From the NCBI RefSeq assembly GCF_014596725.1, contig NZ_JACVEG010000012.1:22013-86012 (forward strand): a stretch of DNA of 64,000 nucleotides. Direction: 5' to 3'. How positions within the stretch are numbered: position 1 is the stretch's first letter; each line of letters begins with the position of its first letter. This stretch comes from Vibrio sp. Y2-5. Its GTDB lineage: Bacteria; Pseudomonadota; Gammaproteobacteria; Enterobacterales; Vibrionaceae. Under the pieces are notes generated by a model. That model had not been told where the DNA came from. It searched no databases and was given only the letters and a program-made list of their open reading frames with translations. The position numbers were made by a program, and so were the translations under genes. Below, one piece after another: positions 43,924 to 53,552 of this stretch.

Positions 43924-44771
43924 CAATGGCTCCATCCCCAGATAACTGGAGTTTTGTGTTTGGGTTTACAAGTATCGTACGTATCGTGAATAGCAGCGTA
44001 TAGATGCTGGTTTCTCACCTGTTGAGTCTGTTCGTAAAACGCGAGCAACAGGGATTTATGGCATACCTGATTGATAAGACGAGGTGTGCCTTGGCAAGCT
44101 TTCCAAATAGATTTCTTTTGATTCAAACTGAACAGTTTGCCTTCATAGCCAACTTTAGCGAGTCGACTATCAATATAAGCAACAGTTTCAGCCATACTTA
44201 GCGCTCTTAACTTGGCACTAAAGGTTATTCGCTGACGAAACTGTCTTAAATGGTGTTGTTCGAGTCTTTCATCCAGTTCAGGCTGACCAATCAACACCAA
44301 TTGCAGTAACTTGATCTGTTCCGTCTCCAGATTGCCGAACAGCCGCAACACTTCCAGTGCTTCGTCAGAAAGCGCTTGAGCTTCATCCAACAAAGCCACC
44401 ACCCGTTTGCCATTTCGATGATAGTCTATTAATCGTGTCTGAATCGCTTCGACTAAGCCAACATTTGAGCATTCTTTGATATCTAGTTCAGTGGCTATGG
44501 CTGTGCGCAAATCGTCACCATTTAAAGCAGGATTAGGCAAATATATCAGCTGCACATAATCTTTCAGATGAGTCAGCAGCATCCGGCACACCATGGTTTT
44601 ACCTGTCCCAACTTCCCCCGTTACTTTTATTACCCCCTCTCCCATTTGCAGAGCGGCGCTTACGGTTTGAATTGCTTCATAATGCGGGTCCAGCCCCAGA
44701 AACAAACTCGTATCAGGCGTTAAGTTAAAAGGCTGTTGTGTAAAACCAAAGTGCTCCAAATACATATTCAT
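43923..44771 (-). CDS. mshM: MSHA biogenesis ATPase MshM
   Basis: A 282-residue ExeA/GspA-like AAA+ ATPase. The N-terminal FGFTQQPFNLTPD is typical of the ExeA family. Walker A is GEVGTGKT, Walker B VVALLDEAQAL, and PRLINQVCHKSLL matches sensor 2. It lacks the C-terminal peptidoglycan-binding part of ExeA. It shares one base with mshL (TAATG). Confidence 0.92.
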   Translation of the reverse strand: MNMYLEHFGFTQQPFNLTPDTSLFLGLDPHYEAIQTVSAALQMGEGVIKVTGEVGTGKTMVCRMLLTHLKDYVQLIYLPNPALNGDDLRTAIATELDIKECSNVGLVEAIQTRLIDYHRNGKRVVALLDEAQALSDEALEVLRLFGNLETEQIKLLQLVLIGQPELDERLEQHHLRQFRQRITFSAKLRALSMAETVAYIDSRLAKVGYEGKLFSLNQKKSIWKACQGTPRLINQVCHKSLLLAFYEQTQQVRNQHLYAAIHDTYDTCKPKHKTPVIWGWSH

Positions 44772-46468
44772 TACTCAGAGTCTGGGAACCACTCCTGCAA
44801 CAAATCACGTGAGCGCTCCAACTCTTTTTGCCAAGTGTTGACACCAACGACCGTTGGTTTTAGCAATATGACCAATTCTGTTTTCTGTGTCACTTGAGAT
44901 GTGCTGCGAAAAGCGTGCCCTATTACAGGAATATCACCTAAGAACGGGACTTTCGAAGTTTGATTCAAAGTATTGCTCTTCATCAACCCTCCTATCACAA
45001 CCACATCACCATCTTTAGCTCGAATCACTGAATCTGATTCGCGAATTGAGCTTTTGGCTAACGGTAATGAAATGATTTTATTGTTGTAAGTGATGACTTT
45101 GTTTTCTGATTCCACTTCAATAACGGCAGGATGCACATGCAACAACACGTTACCTTTGTCATCAATTTGTGGTGTTACATCCAGTGAGATACCAGAGAAA
45201 AACGGAGTTAACTCCACATCAGGGGAGGCTTCTGAGTTATCGCCACTACCAACCACACTAGATAGATCTGTTACGTAGTACTCATCAGTACCCACTTTGA
45301 TCACGGCTTTCTGGTTGTTGGTTGCTGTTACGCGAGGACTAGATAGCACATTTAAGTCACCTTGCGTTGCCATGAAGCTTAATACTGATTCAAAGCTGCC
45401 ACTCGACATCACAATGTTGGTTTGCCCACCCAGCAGCGTACCAATCGTGTCAATACCAGGTAGAGCGGCGATGGTACCTAAACCGTTGCTGATTGCAGAG
45501 CCTGCACCCGAAGTGTCACCCGTACCGATACGATAATTAACCCCGTTAGAGGTAAACATTTTGCTCCAGTTAATCCCTTGCTGGTAGCCGTCATTTAAAG
45601 TGACTTCTAGGATTTTCGCTTCCATGATCACCTGACGATGCATACGCTCTTGAGAGATACCTAAAAAGCGGCGCACTTCACGAATTTCATCGGGATAGGC
45701 ACGCAATGTGATCACACTTGCTTGCGGTGTTACAACCACGCTTTGCCCGCGACCAGAACCCACCAACTGGGCAACAGCGGTTTGTAGCTGAGGCCAGAAG
45801 TCACTTTCGCTTAGCGTTTCAATCTCGGTACCGCCTCGGTCGTTACTCGTTTTACTATCAGAGTTACTACTATTACCATCACTTGAGCGACTGGTGCTAC
45901 TTGAACGATTATTCGACGATGAATTGTTACTATTGCTTGAACTTGTATCCGTATTGGTAATTGTGCCTGTTGTAATCGTCGTCAGTGAGCGGCCACTACG
46001 CTTAAATTGCAGGTAATCAACCGGAATCGTCACCGTACGCAAACCTGCAGGGTAGACTTGAATAACCTTACCGACTTTTTCAATTTGATAGCCGTAAAGA
46101 TCGCGAACCACATCTAACACTTCATCAAGTGTGACTTCCGATAAGTTCACAGTCACTGTGCCATCCACCATTGGATGAATTGCAACGCTGTATTCTGTAC
46201 CTTTCACTAAGCTGGTAAAAAACGCCTTCGCCTGAACACCATTTGCCTGAATACGGAAACGCTTTAAATTAGGATCAGATGTCGCTATTGCTCCGTCCAT
46301 ATCAGGCATAAGATCCGCCTCTACCGATGGCGGTAGATTTTCTAAATTGCGGCTATTCGCTTCATTAATAGCCTGATTCAGCGACTGTTTGGCTTCCACT
46401 GGGTCACGATGCCCCATGGAGCAGCCCACTAAACTCACCATCACTACGCCGATGATCATATTACGCAT
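44771..46468 (-). CDS. mshL: MSHA outer-membrane secretin MshL
   Basis: A 565-residue secretin of the PilQ/GspD family forming the outer-membrane pore for the pilus. A lipoprotein signal ends LVGC (Cys16). An N-domain (about 65-165) precedes a Ser/Asn-only-like linker (about 170-215), then a second N-domain and the secretin core, which has VIGGLMKSN and the late VPFLGDIPVIGHAF signature. The linker is unusually long in Ser/Asn residues. Confidence 0.95.
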   Translation of the reverse strand: MRNMIIGVVMVSLVGCSMGHRDPVEAKQSLNQAINEANSRNLENLPPSVEADLMPDMDGAIATSDPNLKRFRIQANGVQAKAFFTSLVKGTEYSVAIHPMVDGTVTVNLSEVTLDEVLDVVRDLYGYQIEKVGKVIQVYPAGLRTVTIPVDYLQFKRSGRSLTTITTGTITNTDTSSSNSNNSSSNNRSSSTSRSSDGNSSNSDSKTSNDRGGTEIETLSESDFWPQLQTAVAQLVGSGRGQSVVVTPQASVITLRAYPDEIREVRRFLGISQERMHRQVIMEAKILEVTLNDGYQQGINWSKMFTSNGVNYRIGTGDTSGAGSAISNGLGTIAALPGIDTIGTLLGGQTNIVMSSGSFESVLSFMATQGDLNVLSSPRVTATNNQKAVIKVGTDEYYVTDLSSVVGSGDNSEASPDVELTPFFSGISLDVTPQIDDKGNVLLHVHPAVIEVESENKVITYNNKIISLPLAKSSIRESDSVIRAKDGDVVVIGGLMKSNTLNQTSKVPFLGDIPVIGHAFRSTSQVTQKTELVILLKPTVVGVNTWQKELERSRDLLQEWFPDSE

Positions 46469-46482
46469 AGGAATTCTTAACC

Positions 46483-46812
46483 TTATTTCTTAATGTCCAG
46501 AGAGAACAGCTTCAAAGTCCAACTTTTACTGCCTTGCTTAAGTTCGACTTGCGATGGCGTGACTTCAGAAACTTTATAGCCAGACACACTATCGCCCTTG
46601 TCCACGACCTTATCATTTAAAATGGCATAGCATTGATTATCATCCTTACAAACAATGCTTTTCAGCTCAGGCACAGGTGCGTTTCTTTTAGCTTTTTTAA
46701 CTTGTTCTGTTTTCATCCAACCTAATGGTGCGGTTGGATCTTGTTCTTGGCTCGCCGATACAGAAACCGAAACGGCAGCAAGTATCATTAACCACCATGC
46801 TTTATTTAGCAT
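46483..46812 (-). CDS. mshK: MSHA biogenesis protein MshK
   Basis: A 109-residue periplasmic protein of the PilP/GspC-like role: a signal peptide (about 1-20) followed by a DPTAPLGW segment and a small beta domain (residues 55-109). It is thought to link the inner complex to the secretin. Start 46812 has AGGATA upstream; the longer in-frame reading from 46851 overlaps mshJ and lacks a signal at its N-terminus. Confidence 0.86.
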   Translation of the reverse strand: MLNKAWWLMILAAVSVSVSASQEQDPTAPLGWMKTEQVKKAKRNAPVPELKSIVCKDDNQCYAILNDKVVDKGDSVSGYKVSEVTPSQVELKQGSKSWTLKLFSLDIKK

Positions 46813-46819
46813 TGATATC

Positions 46820-47461
46820 CTAGCCACCAATAAACTCCTCACGGGTTCCAAGCGTGTAAACTTCTAATACCAACTTAGCATTGGGGTAGGTCTCAACTTG
46901 ATAATGAAAACTGCGCCAATAATATTTAACAGGCAAGCTTTCTAGTGCGTGCAAATAATCCCTGATAGCGAAATAAGAGCCATTCAGTTCCATCCGAACC
47001 GGATGTAGGAAATATTCGGCATTGCTATCTGTCTCATTTATTGGACTAGCAGGCAACGATGTCAAGCTCACTAATTTCAATTTAGCACTATGATCCAAAA
47101 CGCTTTGTAGCAAATCAGCCATCTGTGATGGTGAGACCAAATTACTCATAACTTCAGAAAGCTGCATAGACAGCTCCTGACTCTGCTGTTGCAGTTGCTC
47201 TAACTCTTTATTTATCTCTGCGTTCGGATCTTTAGCCAGTTCACGCTGCAAAACGATGATTTCACTTTGCATTCTTTGATTGGTCGACTGCTGTGACATC
47301 AATTTCTGTTGAGCGTCTTTTCTTTGTTGTAGTAAAGGATCAATGAACAGCGTCTGCATCAACATCGCAATCACAATCACGCCACAGATAGCAATTAACC
47401 ATTTTTCGCGCGGAGCTCTTTCTGCGAACTGTTGACTCCATTTTTGCCAGCGTTCGTTCAT
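46820..47461 (-). CDS. mshJ: MSHA biogenesis protein MshJ
   Basis: A 213-residue PilO/GspM-like inner-membrane protein: one membrane helix (about 22-42), a coiled coil (about 45-95, many Gln and Leu), and a ferredoxin-like periplasmic domain. It overlaps mshI by 4 nt (ATGA) and probably forms the alignment complex with MshI and MshK. Confidence 0.9.
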   Translation of the reverse strand: MNERWQKWSQQFAERAPREKWLIAICGVIVIAMLMQTLFIDPLLQQRKDAQQKLMSQQSTNQRMQSEIIVLQRELAKDPNAEINKELEQLQQQSQELSMQLSEVMSNLVSPSQMADLLQSVLDHSAKLKLVSLTSLPASPINETDSNAEYFLHPVRMELNGSYFAIRDYLHALESLPVKYYWRSFHYQVETYPNAKLVLEVYTLGTREEFIGG

Positions 47462-48906
47462 TTCTCCACACCTCGTTTCGATTTCAATTCAAAGGTCACT
47501 ATATCTTGCTCGTCACGACCAATCGTGAGTTGTTCGAAACTACGACCGGTCAAGCTCACTTCATCTTTAAATTGAGCAATCCACGTTGGTATCACATTGG
47601 CATCTCTCGCCATGCCTTTTACATCCAACGTCGCTTCATTTATCTCAATCTCACTTAAGCTAATATCACGACGGGAAAGTTTTGCTAAACCATCCATCAC
47701 TCCGGAGTAACCCAGTTGGCGCGAAGCGTCATACTGACCAATCGCGGCTAATGATGCTTGCTGTGATTCAATCTCTTTCTTCAAACGAGCAGAAGCTGCC
47801 ACTTTTTCTGCAGAAGGTAAATGGGCAGCATGCTTTTGTTTTAGTTCCCCAAGTTGCCCCGTAAGCTGAGTATTTTGTAGGTTGGCTTGTTTAAGCTGTT
47901 GCTGATATTGAATATGTTCAAACTGAAACCATGCGAACAAACATAGCATAACAACAGCAACGGCTCCCCAAACCGCAGCAATAGATGACAGCGTCATCAA
48001 CTCTTTTTTCGGTTTTAAATGCTCTTGGTAAAAGTTAATTGCATCAGCCGGAACAATAGGCGCTTTTTCGGCCAACACCTGACCAGAAACAATATGTTCA
48101 GAGCCTTCCACCAACGCTGTGACTTTCACACTTAAGCGTTCGCCTAATGCTTGAACGAGTTCGGCGTGTTCTTCTTCATCACAACACACCTTTAACTGAT
48201 GAAGTGAAGTGCCTTTGAACTGAGAAGATAAATAGTCGATGGAACGTTGCAGCTCTAGCGCAAGACCATCGAGTTGCAGCGCTGTACTGGCAACGCCTGT
48301 AATCGGTGCGACAACGCCACGCAGTGTACGCTGGAAAATACAACGCTCATTGACGAAAGCATCCAGTTTAAAATGGCTACCTTTGCTGCGTTGTACTAAT
48401 AAGTAGTTTTTCAGTTCAGCGTTACCTCGCCCCCAAACTTCTTGTTCAGGAATAATACTCTCGAGGCTGCAACCCATACTCTCTAGTAAACTGCTCGCTT
48501 CTAAGACCACCTTCTTGTTAATCACATAAGCTTGAGCTTTATTGCCACCTTCTAGAGGGTATGCATCCGCAATCACATCTGACGACTTTTCGGTGATAAG
48601 GTCTTTTAACAAGAACGGTAGTGCACTTGGCCATTCTTGCTGAGGAATTGAAGGTTTATCGATTTGATAACTTTGAAACAGTTGAGCATGCAGCACTACG
48701 TGGACACTCAGTCCTTTTGTACCTGCCGTAAGAAGGGCGCTCACCAAGGCTTGAGGCCAAGTATGGTTGGCCAGAGGGTATTGTTCAGGCAAAGCAAGGG
48801 ATTCTGATGATGAGAAATAAATCGCATCAGGTTGAACCACTGCATACACTGCCAGCTGCTTAGACTTTGTTCTGGAGAACCGCTTTAACAATGTTTCAAT
48901 CTTCAT
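47458..48906 (-). CDS. mshI: MSHA biogenesis protein MshI (PilM/GspL-like)
   Basis: A 482-residue protein combining a cytoplasmic PilM/GspL-type actin-like domain (about 1-285), one membrane helix (about 310-330), a coiled coil and a PilN-like periplasmic end. This fusion replaces separate PilM and PilN. It starts 6 bp after csrD, so the regulator and the pilus genes are likely co-transcribed. Confidence 0.88.
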   Translation of the reverse strand: MKIETLLKRFSRTKSKQLAVYAVVQPDAIYFSSSESLALPEQYPLANHTWPQALVSALLTAGTKGLSVHVVLHAQLFQSYQIDKPSIPQQEWPSALPFLLKDLITEKSSDVIADAYPLEGGNKAQAYVINKKVVLEASSLLESMGCSLESIIPEQEVWGRGNAELKNYLLVQRSKGSHFKLDAFVNERCIFQRTLRGVVAPITGVASTALQLDGLALELQRSIDYLSSQFKGTSLHQLKVCCDEEEHAELVQALGERLSVKVTALVEGSEHIVSGQVLAEKAPIVPADAINFYQEHLKPKKELMTLSSIAAVWGAVAVVMLCLFAWFQFEHIQYQQQLKQANLQNTQLTGQLGELKQKHAAHLPSAEKVAASARLKKEIESQQASLAAIGQYDASRQLGYSGVMDGLAKLSRRDISLSEIEINEATLDVKGMARDANVIPTWIAQFKDEVSLTGRSFEQLTIGRDEQDIVTFELKSKRGVEK

Positions 48907-48912
48907 TTATCT

Positions 48913-50904
48913 CTACTTTGTACGCCATCGGTTGCGTTTACCGGGTTTAATTTGACGTTCCGTCACAGGTAGTTTGCTCGGGTTTAATGGCTGTTCAGTG
49001 TCAAATAACCGCCCTTGAACGCCATCAACACCAAGATTATGCAGAACCTGCAACTCAGACTGTTTTTCTACACCCACTGCAATCACTTTAGTTTGAGTGC
49101 CTTTACAAACGCCTAGTAGGCTACGCACTATCAACTGATTTTCATGTCTTTGGTCGATTTGCTTTATTAGGCTTCGATGTAACTTAAGGTAGTTGATCTT
49201 TAAGTCTTTGATATAGTGGGTTGCAACGATTGATCGCCCTGCTTGTCCCACTATCAACTCGCACCCGAGTGCGGATATTGTTCTTAGCACTGGGCGCATA
49301 TAATCTAAATGCTGTACCAAATGCCCCTCAGTGAATTCAAACGATAACTGACCACGCTGGCGGAAAGTTAACTGCATTAACTCATTACGGAACCAACGAA
49401 AATACTGTTTATCGGAAAAAGGAAGTACATACAGATTTATCGATAAGGGAGATTCATTAACTGAAGACTTTATCAGTTGTAACGTTCTTCTCATCACCGC
49501 TTTATCTAGGACAGCTTCATATCCAACTGTTTCTATAGCAGAACTGAATCGAGACGCTTTCAATACCCCTTTGTCGGGGTCATTAATTCTAGCGAACAAT
49601 TCGTTGTGCAATAATTCTAAGTGATTAGAACGGCTGGACAAATAGCAAGCCTGTCGGAATAGGATGATATTGTCATCAATAAGAGCCTTATCGAACAGAG
49701 TACGCCAACGCACACTGCCTCTATCTTCAGAAACCGCTGCTTTTTCAAAGCGACTCCAAGCATTAACTCTCTGTAACTGAGCACTTTTCAATGCCGTTTC
49801 TGTCTCATCAATAATTCGGCCTCTACGCTCTTCTTCCTTGTACATACTGACACCAATATGGAACCAGTTATCTTTTTCTAATGGTTCTGGAGGCGTTAAA
49901 CGTTCAATGAACTTCAAGCACTGAGAGGCAACATGAGAGACATCTTTCGCGGTTTGATGTGGCATGAAGAGCGCAAATACTGAATCATAGTAGCGAGACA
50001 AAATCACATCTGGATAACGAGCGATGACGTTTGAGATGCACTGACCAACTTCAACCACAAAATCGTCAATGACGCGCTTCTCGTTTTCTTCTTTCGCTAA
50101 GTCGAGATCATCAATACGTAACATTAGAACGCCACCTTGAGCCCCACTCTCTTGAAGCGCCGATTCAAGTTTGCTATCGAACAGAACTCGATTTGCCGTA
50201 CCTGTTAACTGGTCGAGAAAGGTCTGAGAGCGAATGAAAGTATCAAAACGACTACGCTCTTGGCGCGCATCTTGTAATTCTTCAATCAGAACATCTAAAG
50301 CTTCACTCGCAGTGTATGGCCACTCTCTGTCATCCCCCTTTGCATATTGCTCGACTCTTCCTGCCAATATCATTCGTCCGCGTTCTTCCAGTAATTCCGA
50401 CCCCAAAAGCTGAAAACGCAACCACTTCATACTCTGTACTAAACAGATAACGATAAGTAACACGGCTAAGGTAATCGACCACATAGCACCGATTGAATAG
50501 CTGAAGCCTACGTATGGCGGTACTACCTTGAAATGTACGGAATAACCTTGAATACGTTGCAAAGGAAAATCGGCTTGATAAAGACGAGCGGGATCGACTT
50601 TGGAAGATGTATCTTTAAAACGGTAAATAATACCCGCTTCCGACGACAGCTCCATCTCCACAATATTACTTGCTTGCAGCATCTTGGGCATCCATCGCTG
50701 CATAGAATAGGCAGCATCAGGATCTTCCATCTCTTTATCCACCACTTCTACTATGCCCTGCATGTAGTGGTTGAGATATTCCTGCCCTAGCCGCTGAAAA
50801 GATAAGGTTCCGCCAATAAATAAAATGAACATCGCACTGGTCACGATCAAAGTGACGAAAACCACTAAACGTGTACTGAGTTTTAGCGTAGGCGTGTAGC
50901 GCAT
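48913..50904 (-). CDS. csrD: CsrD/MshH regulatory protein with degenerate GGDEF and EAL domains
   Basis: A 663-residue membrane protein called MshH in the MSHA locus and CsrD in E. coli, where it directs RNase E to the small RNAs CsrB/C. Two membrane helices (about 11-35 and 137-160) enclose a periplasmic loop. A HAMP-like stretch (RWLRFQLLGSELLEERG in general pattern) leads to a GGDEF-like domain whose signature reads RYYDS, and an EAL-like domain reading ELF. Both are missing catalytic residues, so neither c-di-GMP synthesis nor hydrolysis is expected. Start 50904 (MRYTPTLKL) matches CsrD; the upstream Met at 50943 has no ribosome-binding site. Confidence 0.9.
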   Translation of the reverse strand: MRYTPTLKLSTRLVVFVTLIVTSAMFILFIGGTLSFQRLGQEYLNHYMQGIVEVVDKEMEDPDAAYSMQRWMPKMLQASNIVEMELSSEAGIIYRFKDTSSKVDPARLYQADFPLQRIQGYSVHFKVVPPYVGFSYSIGAMWSITLAVLLIVICLVQSMKWLRFQLLGSELLEERGRMILAGRVEQYAKGDDREWPYTASEALDVLIEELQDARQERSRFDTFIRSQTFLDQLTGTANRVLFDSKLESALQESGAQGGVLMLRIDDLDLAKEENEKRVIDDFVVEVGQCISNVIARYPDVILSRYYDSVFALFMPHQTAKDVSHVASQCLKFIERLTPPEPLEKDNWFHIGVSMYKEEERRGRIIDETETALKSAQLQRVNAWSRFEKAAVSEDRGSVRWRTLFDKALIDDNIILFRQACYLSSRSNHLELLHNELFARINDPDKGVLKASRFSSAIETVGYEAVLDKAVMRRTLQLIKSSVNESPLSINLYVLPFSDKQYFRWFRNELMQLTFRQRGQLSFEFTEGHLVQHLDYMRPVLRTISALGCELIVGQAGRSIVATHYIKDLKINYLKLHRSLIKQIDQRHENQLIVRSLLGVCKGTQTKVIAVGVEKQSELQVLHNLGVDGVQGRLFDTEQPLNPSKLPVTERQIKPGKRNRWRTK

Positions 50905-50997
50905 AGAAATTGAATTCCCTTTCAACTTATCGATGGGTGGCATTATTCATCGAAGAAGGCTGCTCGCAAAAATTATGTAAACAGTGCGCTAAGTATA

Positions 50998-51030
50998 TAA
51001 AAAAAGCCACAAAATTGCGGCTTTTTTAAA
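50998..51030 (-). terminator. Terminator of ssb
   Basis: Inverted repeat AAAAAGCCaCAA/TTGcGGCTTTTT (51001-51026) with T-runs on both strands, one internal mismatch. It lies between ssb and the co-directional csrD. Confidence 0.88.
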
Positions 51031-51040
51031 ATCGAGACAA

Positions 51041-51577
51041 TTAAAACGGGATGTCGTCGTCAAAATCCATTGGCGGCTCATTGTATTGAGGCTGAGGCGC
51101 TTGTTGCGGTGCTTGCTGAGCAGCTGGCTGATACGCAGGTTGGCTCTGTCTAGCTGGCTGTTGAGGTTGTCCCCATCCACCTTGCTGCTGAGGCTGACCT
51201 TGGCTCGGGCTACCACCTTGTTGTTGACGGCCGCCAAGCATCTGCATGATGCCGTTATAGCCTTGTACAACAACTTCTGTTGAGTAACGGTCTTGACCGC
51301 TTTGGTCTTGCCATTTACGAGTTTGCAGCTGACCCTCAATGTAAACCTGAGAACCTTTACGTAGGTACTCACCAGCAACTTCTGCCAGCTTCCCATACAG
51401 AGCAACTCTGTGCCACTCAGTTTTCTCACGCTGTTCGCCCGTTGCTTTATCACGCCATGTTTCTGACGTTGCAATGGTGATGTTCGCAACAGCACCGCCA
51501 CTTGGCATATAGCGAACTTCAGGATCTCCACCCAAGTTGCCAACCAAAATTACTTTATTCACGCCACGGCTTGCCAT
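51041..51577 (-). CDS. ssb: Single-stranded DNA-binding protein
   Basis: A 178-residue SSB that coats ssDNA in replication, recombination and repair. The OB fold (about 1-110; NKVILVGNLGGDPEVRYMPSG) is followed by a Gln/Pro/Gly-rich linker and the acidic tip DFDDDIPF that recruits partner proteins. GGAG lies 9 bases upstream of ATG 51577; the extension to 51622 was rejected. No LexA site is evident upstream. Confidence 0.98.
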   Translation of the reverse strand: MASRGVNKVILVGNLGGDPEVRYMPSGGAVANITIATSETWRDKATGEQREKTEWHRVALYGKLAEVAGEYLRKGSQVYIEGQLQTRKWQDQSGQDRYSTEVVVQGYNGIMQMLGGRQQQGGSPSQGQPQQQGGWGQPQQPARQSQPAYQPAAQQAPQQAPQPQYNEPPMDFDDDIPF

Positions 51578-51868
51578 GTTTCGCTCCGTCTTTAAATCGT
51601 ATAATTTTTGAAAAAATTTCAAATAGTCAGTTAGGATAACACGCTTTTTCTCGAGCTTAAATGTCCGGTCGAATTGTTATCAAAAACTCATTCCATTTTC
51701 ATTTTTAAGCTTCTAATTTTCGGGGGAAATCTTCCATTTGTAATTTGATATAAAACTCATTTACTCAATCGATTGAAATCCCACGCAAACTCGCTATTCC
51801 AATTCGCTCTACCTTTTAATTTTAGGCATGGTTGACGCATTTCACCGCCTCCTACTAAGGAATAATCC

Positions 51869-52516
51869 ATGCCAAAACACAACTATGCCAGAACCATATA
51901 TTTTCTTTGCATGGACGACACATGCATCCCAGAGCAATTGGAAAAAGCTCTAGACCTTCTCGCTTTGCCAATACCACAAATTATCCCTGAGCAATTGTTG
52001 AAAAATTATCACACAGATAAACACAAAATTTTACTGATGAACTATCAAGAACATCTTCTGATTAGGCAAAACTTAAAAGCATTAAAGATTACCAGTCCTC
52101 ATTTTGAAACAATTCTGTTTAACGTTGATAAGAGGCTACACACAGAAGAACTGCTCACTTTTGGCAACTTAAAAGGACTGTTTTATCAGGATGATTCTCC
52201 AGAGAGTATCTGCGAAGGGTTAGGAGAGATAATCAACGGCCAAAATTGGCTTCCACGTCATGCTTCTAGCCAGCTTCTACATTATTACCGATATCATTTT
52301 CAGGCTCACCACGCACAAGCTTCGGTTGACCTAACCGCAAGAGAAATTCAGATATTGCGTTGCCTACAGACAGGGGCATCGAACATGCAAATGGCTGAAA
52401 GCCTTTTTATCAGTGAGTTTACGGTGAAGTCTCATCTGTATCAGATATTCAAAAAACTTTCGGTGAAAAACCGAGTTCAAGCCATCAGTTGGGCAAATCA
52501 AAATCTGCTTTCATAA
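51869..52516 (+). CDS. qstR: LuxR-type regulator QstR
   Basis: A 215-residue response-regulator-like protein. Residues about 150-212 form a LuxR/NarL helix-turn-helix (LTAREIQILRCLQTGASN ... FTVKSHLYQIFKKL). The N-terminal part lacks a clear phosphoacceptor pattern. Location between ssb and galU and length match V. cholerae QstR (VC0396), which under TfoX and HapR control activates late competence genes and type VI secretion. AAGGAAT precedes ATG 51869. The 291-bp region shared with ssb presumably carries its control sites; I could not pick a convincing CRP site. Confidence 0.87.
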   Translation: MPKHNYARTIYFLCMDDTCIPEQLEKALDLLALPIPQIIPEQLLKNYHTDKHKILLMNYQEHLLIRQNLKALKITSPHFETILFNVDKRLHTEELLTFGNLKGLFYQDDSPESICEGLGEIINGQNWLPRHASSQLLHYYRYHFQAHHAQASVDLTAREIQILRCLQTGASNMQMAESLFISEFTVKSHLYQIFKKLSVKNRVQAISWANQNLLS

Positions 52517-52524
52517 ATGCGTCT

Positions 52525-52564
52525 TTCAGCACATTTTCATTTTCACGACACAGAATGTGCTGAA
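52525..52564 (+). other. Long inverted repeat between qstR and galU
   Basis: An 11-bp perfect repeat TTCAGCACATT/AATGTGCTGAA (52525-52535 with 52554-52564), 18-base loop, starting 9 bp after the qstR stop. No T-run follows. It could form an mRNA hairpin or be a protein site. Confidence 0.6.
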
Positions 52565-52660
52565 TCTCACGAAAGTATCATGCTAAAGTCTGCATTAAAT
52601 CTATGTTTAAACATAACAACTCCGTTTAAAACAAAACCGATAGTTTAACAGGGCGAAAAA

Positions 52661-53530
52661 ATGATCAAAAAATGCCTCTTTCCGGCAGCTGGCTACGGTA
52701 CTCGCTTTTTACCAGCAACCAAATCTATGCCAAAAGAAATGATGCCAGTGGTAAACAAACCACTGATTGAATATGGCGTAGAGGAAGCGATTCAAGCTGG
52801 CATGAACGGAATGTGCATTGTGACAGGTCGAGGTAAGCATTCGATCATGGATCACTTTGACATGAACTACGAGCTTGAGCATCAAATCCAAGGAACGAAC
52901 AAAGAAGAGCTGCTGGTTGATATTCGAGATATTATCGAAACCGCTAACTTCACTTTCATTCGTCAACGAGAAATGAAAGGCTTAGGCCATGCGATTCTCA
53001 CTGGCCGAGAATTAGTGGGCGACGAGCCCTTTGCCGTTGTTTTAGCCGATGACCTTTGTGTTAATGAAGAGAAAGGGGTTTTGGCACAGATGGTGGCACT
53101 GTACAACCAGTTCCGCTGTTCAATTGTTGCGGTACAAGAAGTTCCCGCTGATGAAACTCACAAATACGGTGTGATCTCAGGTGAGATGATAAAAGATGAT
53201 CTCTTCCGCGTGGATGATATGGTAGAAAAGCCAGAACCGGGAACGGCTCCAAGCAATCTAGCAATCATTGGTCGTTACATTCTGACTCCCGATATTTTCG
53301 AGTTAATTGAACAAACTGAGCCAGGCAAAGGCGGAGAAATCCAAATTACGGATGCTCTATTAAAACAAGCAAAATCAGGGTGCGTTTTGGCCTATAAATT
53401 TAAAGGTAAGCGCTTTGATTGTGGTAGCGTTGAAGGTTATATCGAAGCGACAAACTACTGTTTTGAAAATTTATATAAGAAAAACGAACAACAAGTTGCT
53501 TTAGCGAAACACTCTACCCAAAAGAGCTAA
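52661..53530 (+). CDS. galU: UTP-glucose-1-phosphate uridylyltransferase
   Basis: A 289-residue enzyme making UDP-glucose from UTP and glucose 1-phosphate for LPS core, exopolysaccharide and galactose use. The nucleotide loop GYGTRFLPATKSMPKEM opens the protein; VEKP and the late GKRFDCGSVEGY segment are typical. The gene follows qstR by 144 bp and is closed by a good terminator, so it likely has its own promoter. Confidence 0.97.
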   Translation: MIKKCLFPAAGYGTRFLPATKSMPKEMMPVVNKPLIEYGVEEAIQAGMNGMCIVTGRGKHSIMDHFDMNYELEHQIQGTNKEELLVDIRDIIETANFTFIRQREMKGLGHAILTGRELVGDEPFAVVLADDLCVNEEKGVLAQMVALYNQFRCSIVAVQEVPADETHKYGVISGEMIKDDLFRVDDMVEKPEPGTAPSNLAIIGRYILTPDIFELIEQTEPGKGGEIQITDALLKQAKSGCVLAYKFKGKRFDCGSVEGYIEATNYCFENLYKKNEQQVALAKHSTQKS

Positions 53531-53552
53531 TATTAGACACTAGCAACCAACT

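Noticed and set aside
32681..50904. MSHA locus as a recently acquired mobile island
   Set aside because: No transposase, integrase or tRNA at the borders, and translation-coupled gene spacing looks settled. Ancient block insertion remains possible and is listed as a finding.
51578..51868. CRP/TfoX-type site in the ssb-qstR region
   Set aside because: The best candidate (TTTGATATAAAACTCA near 51740) matches only one half-site, so I could not support it.
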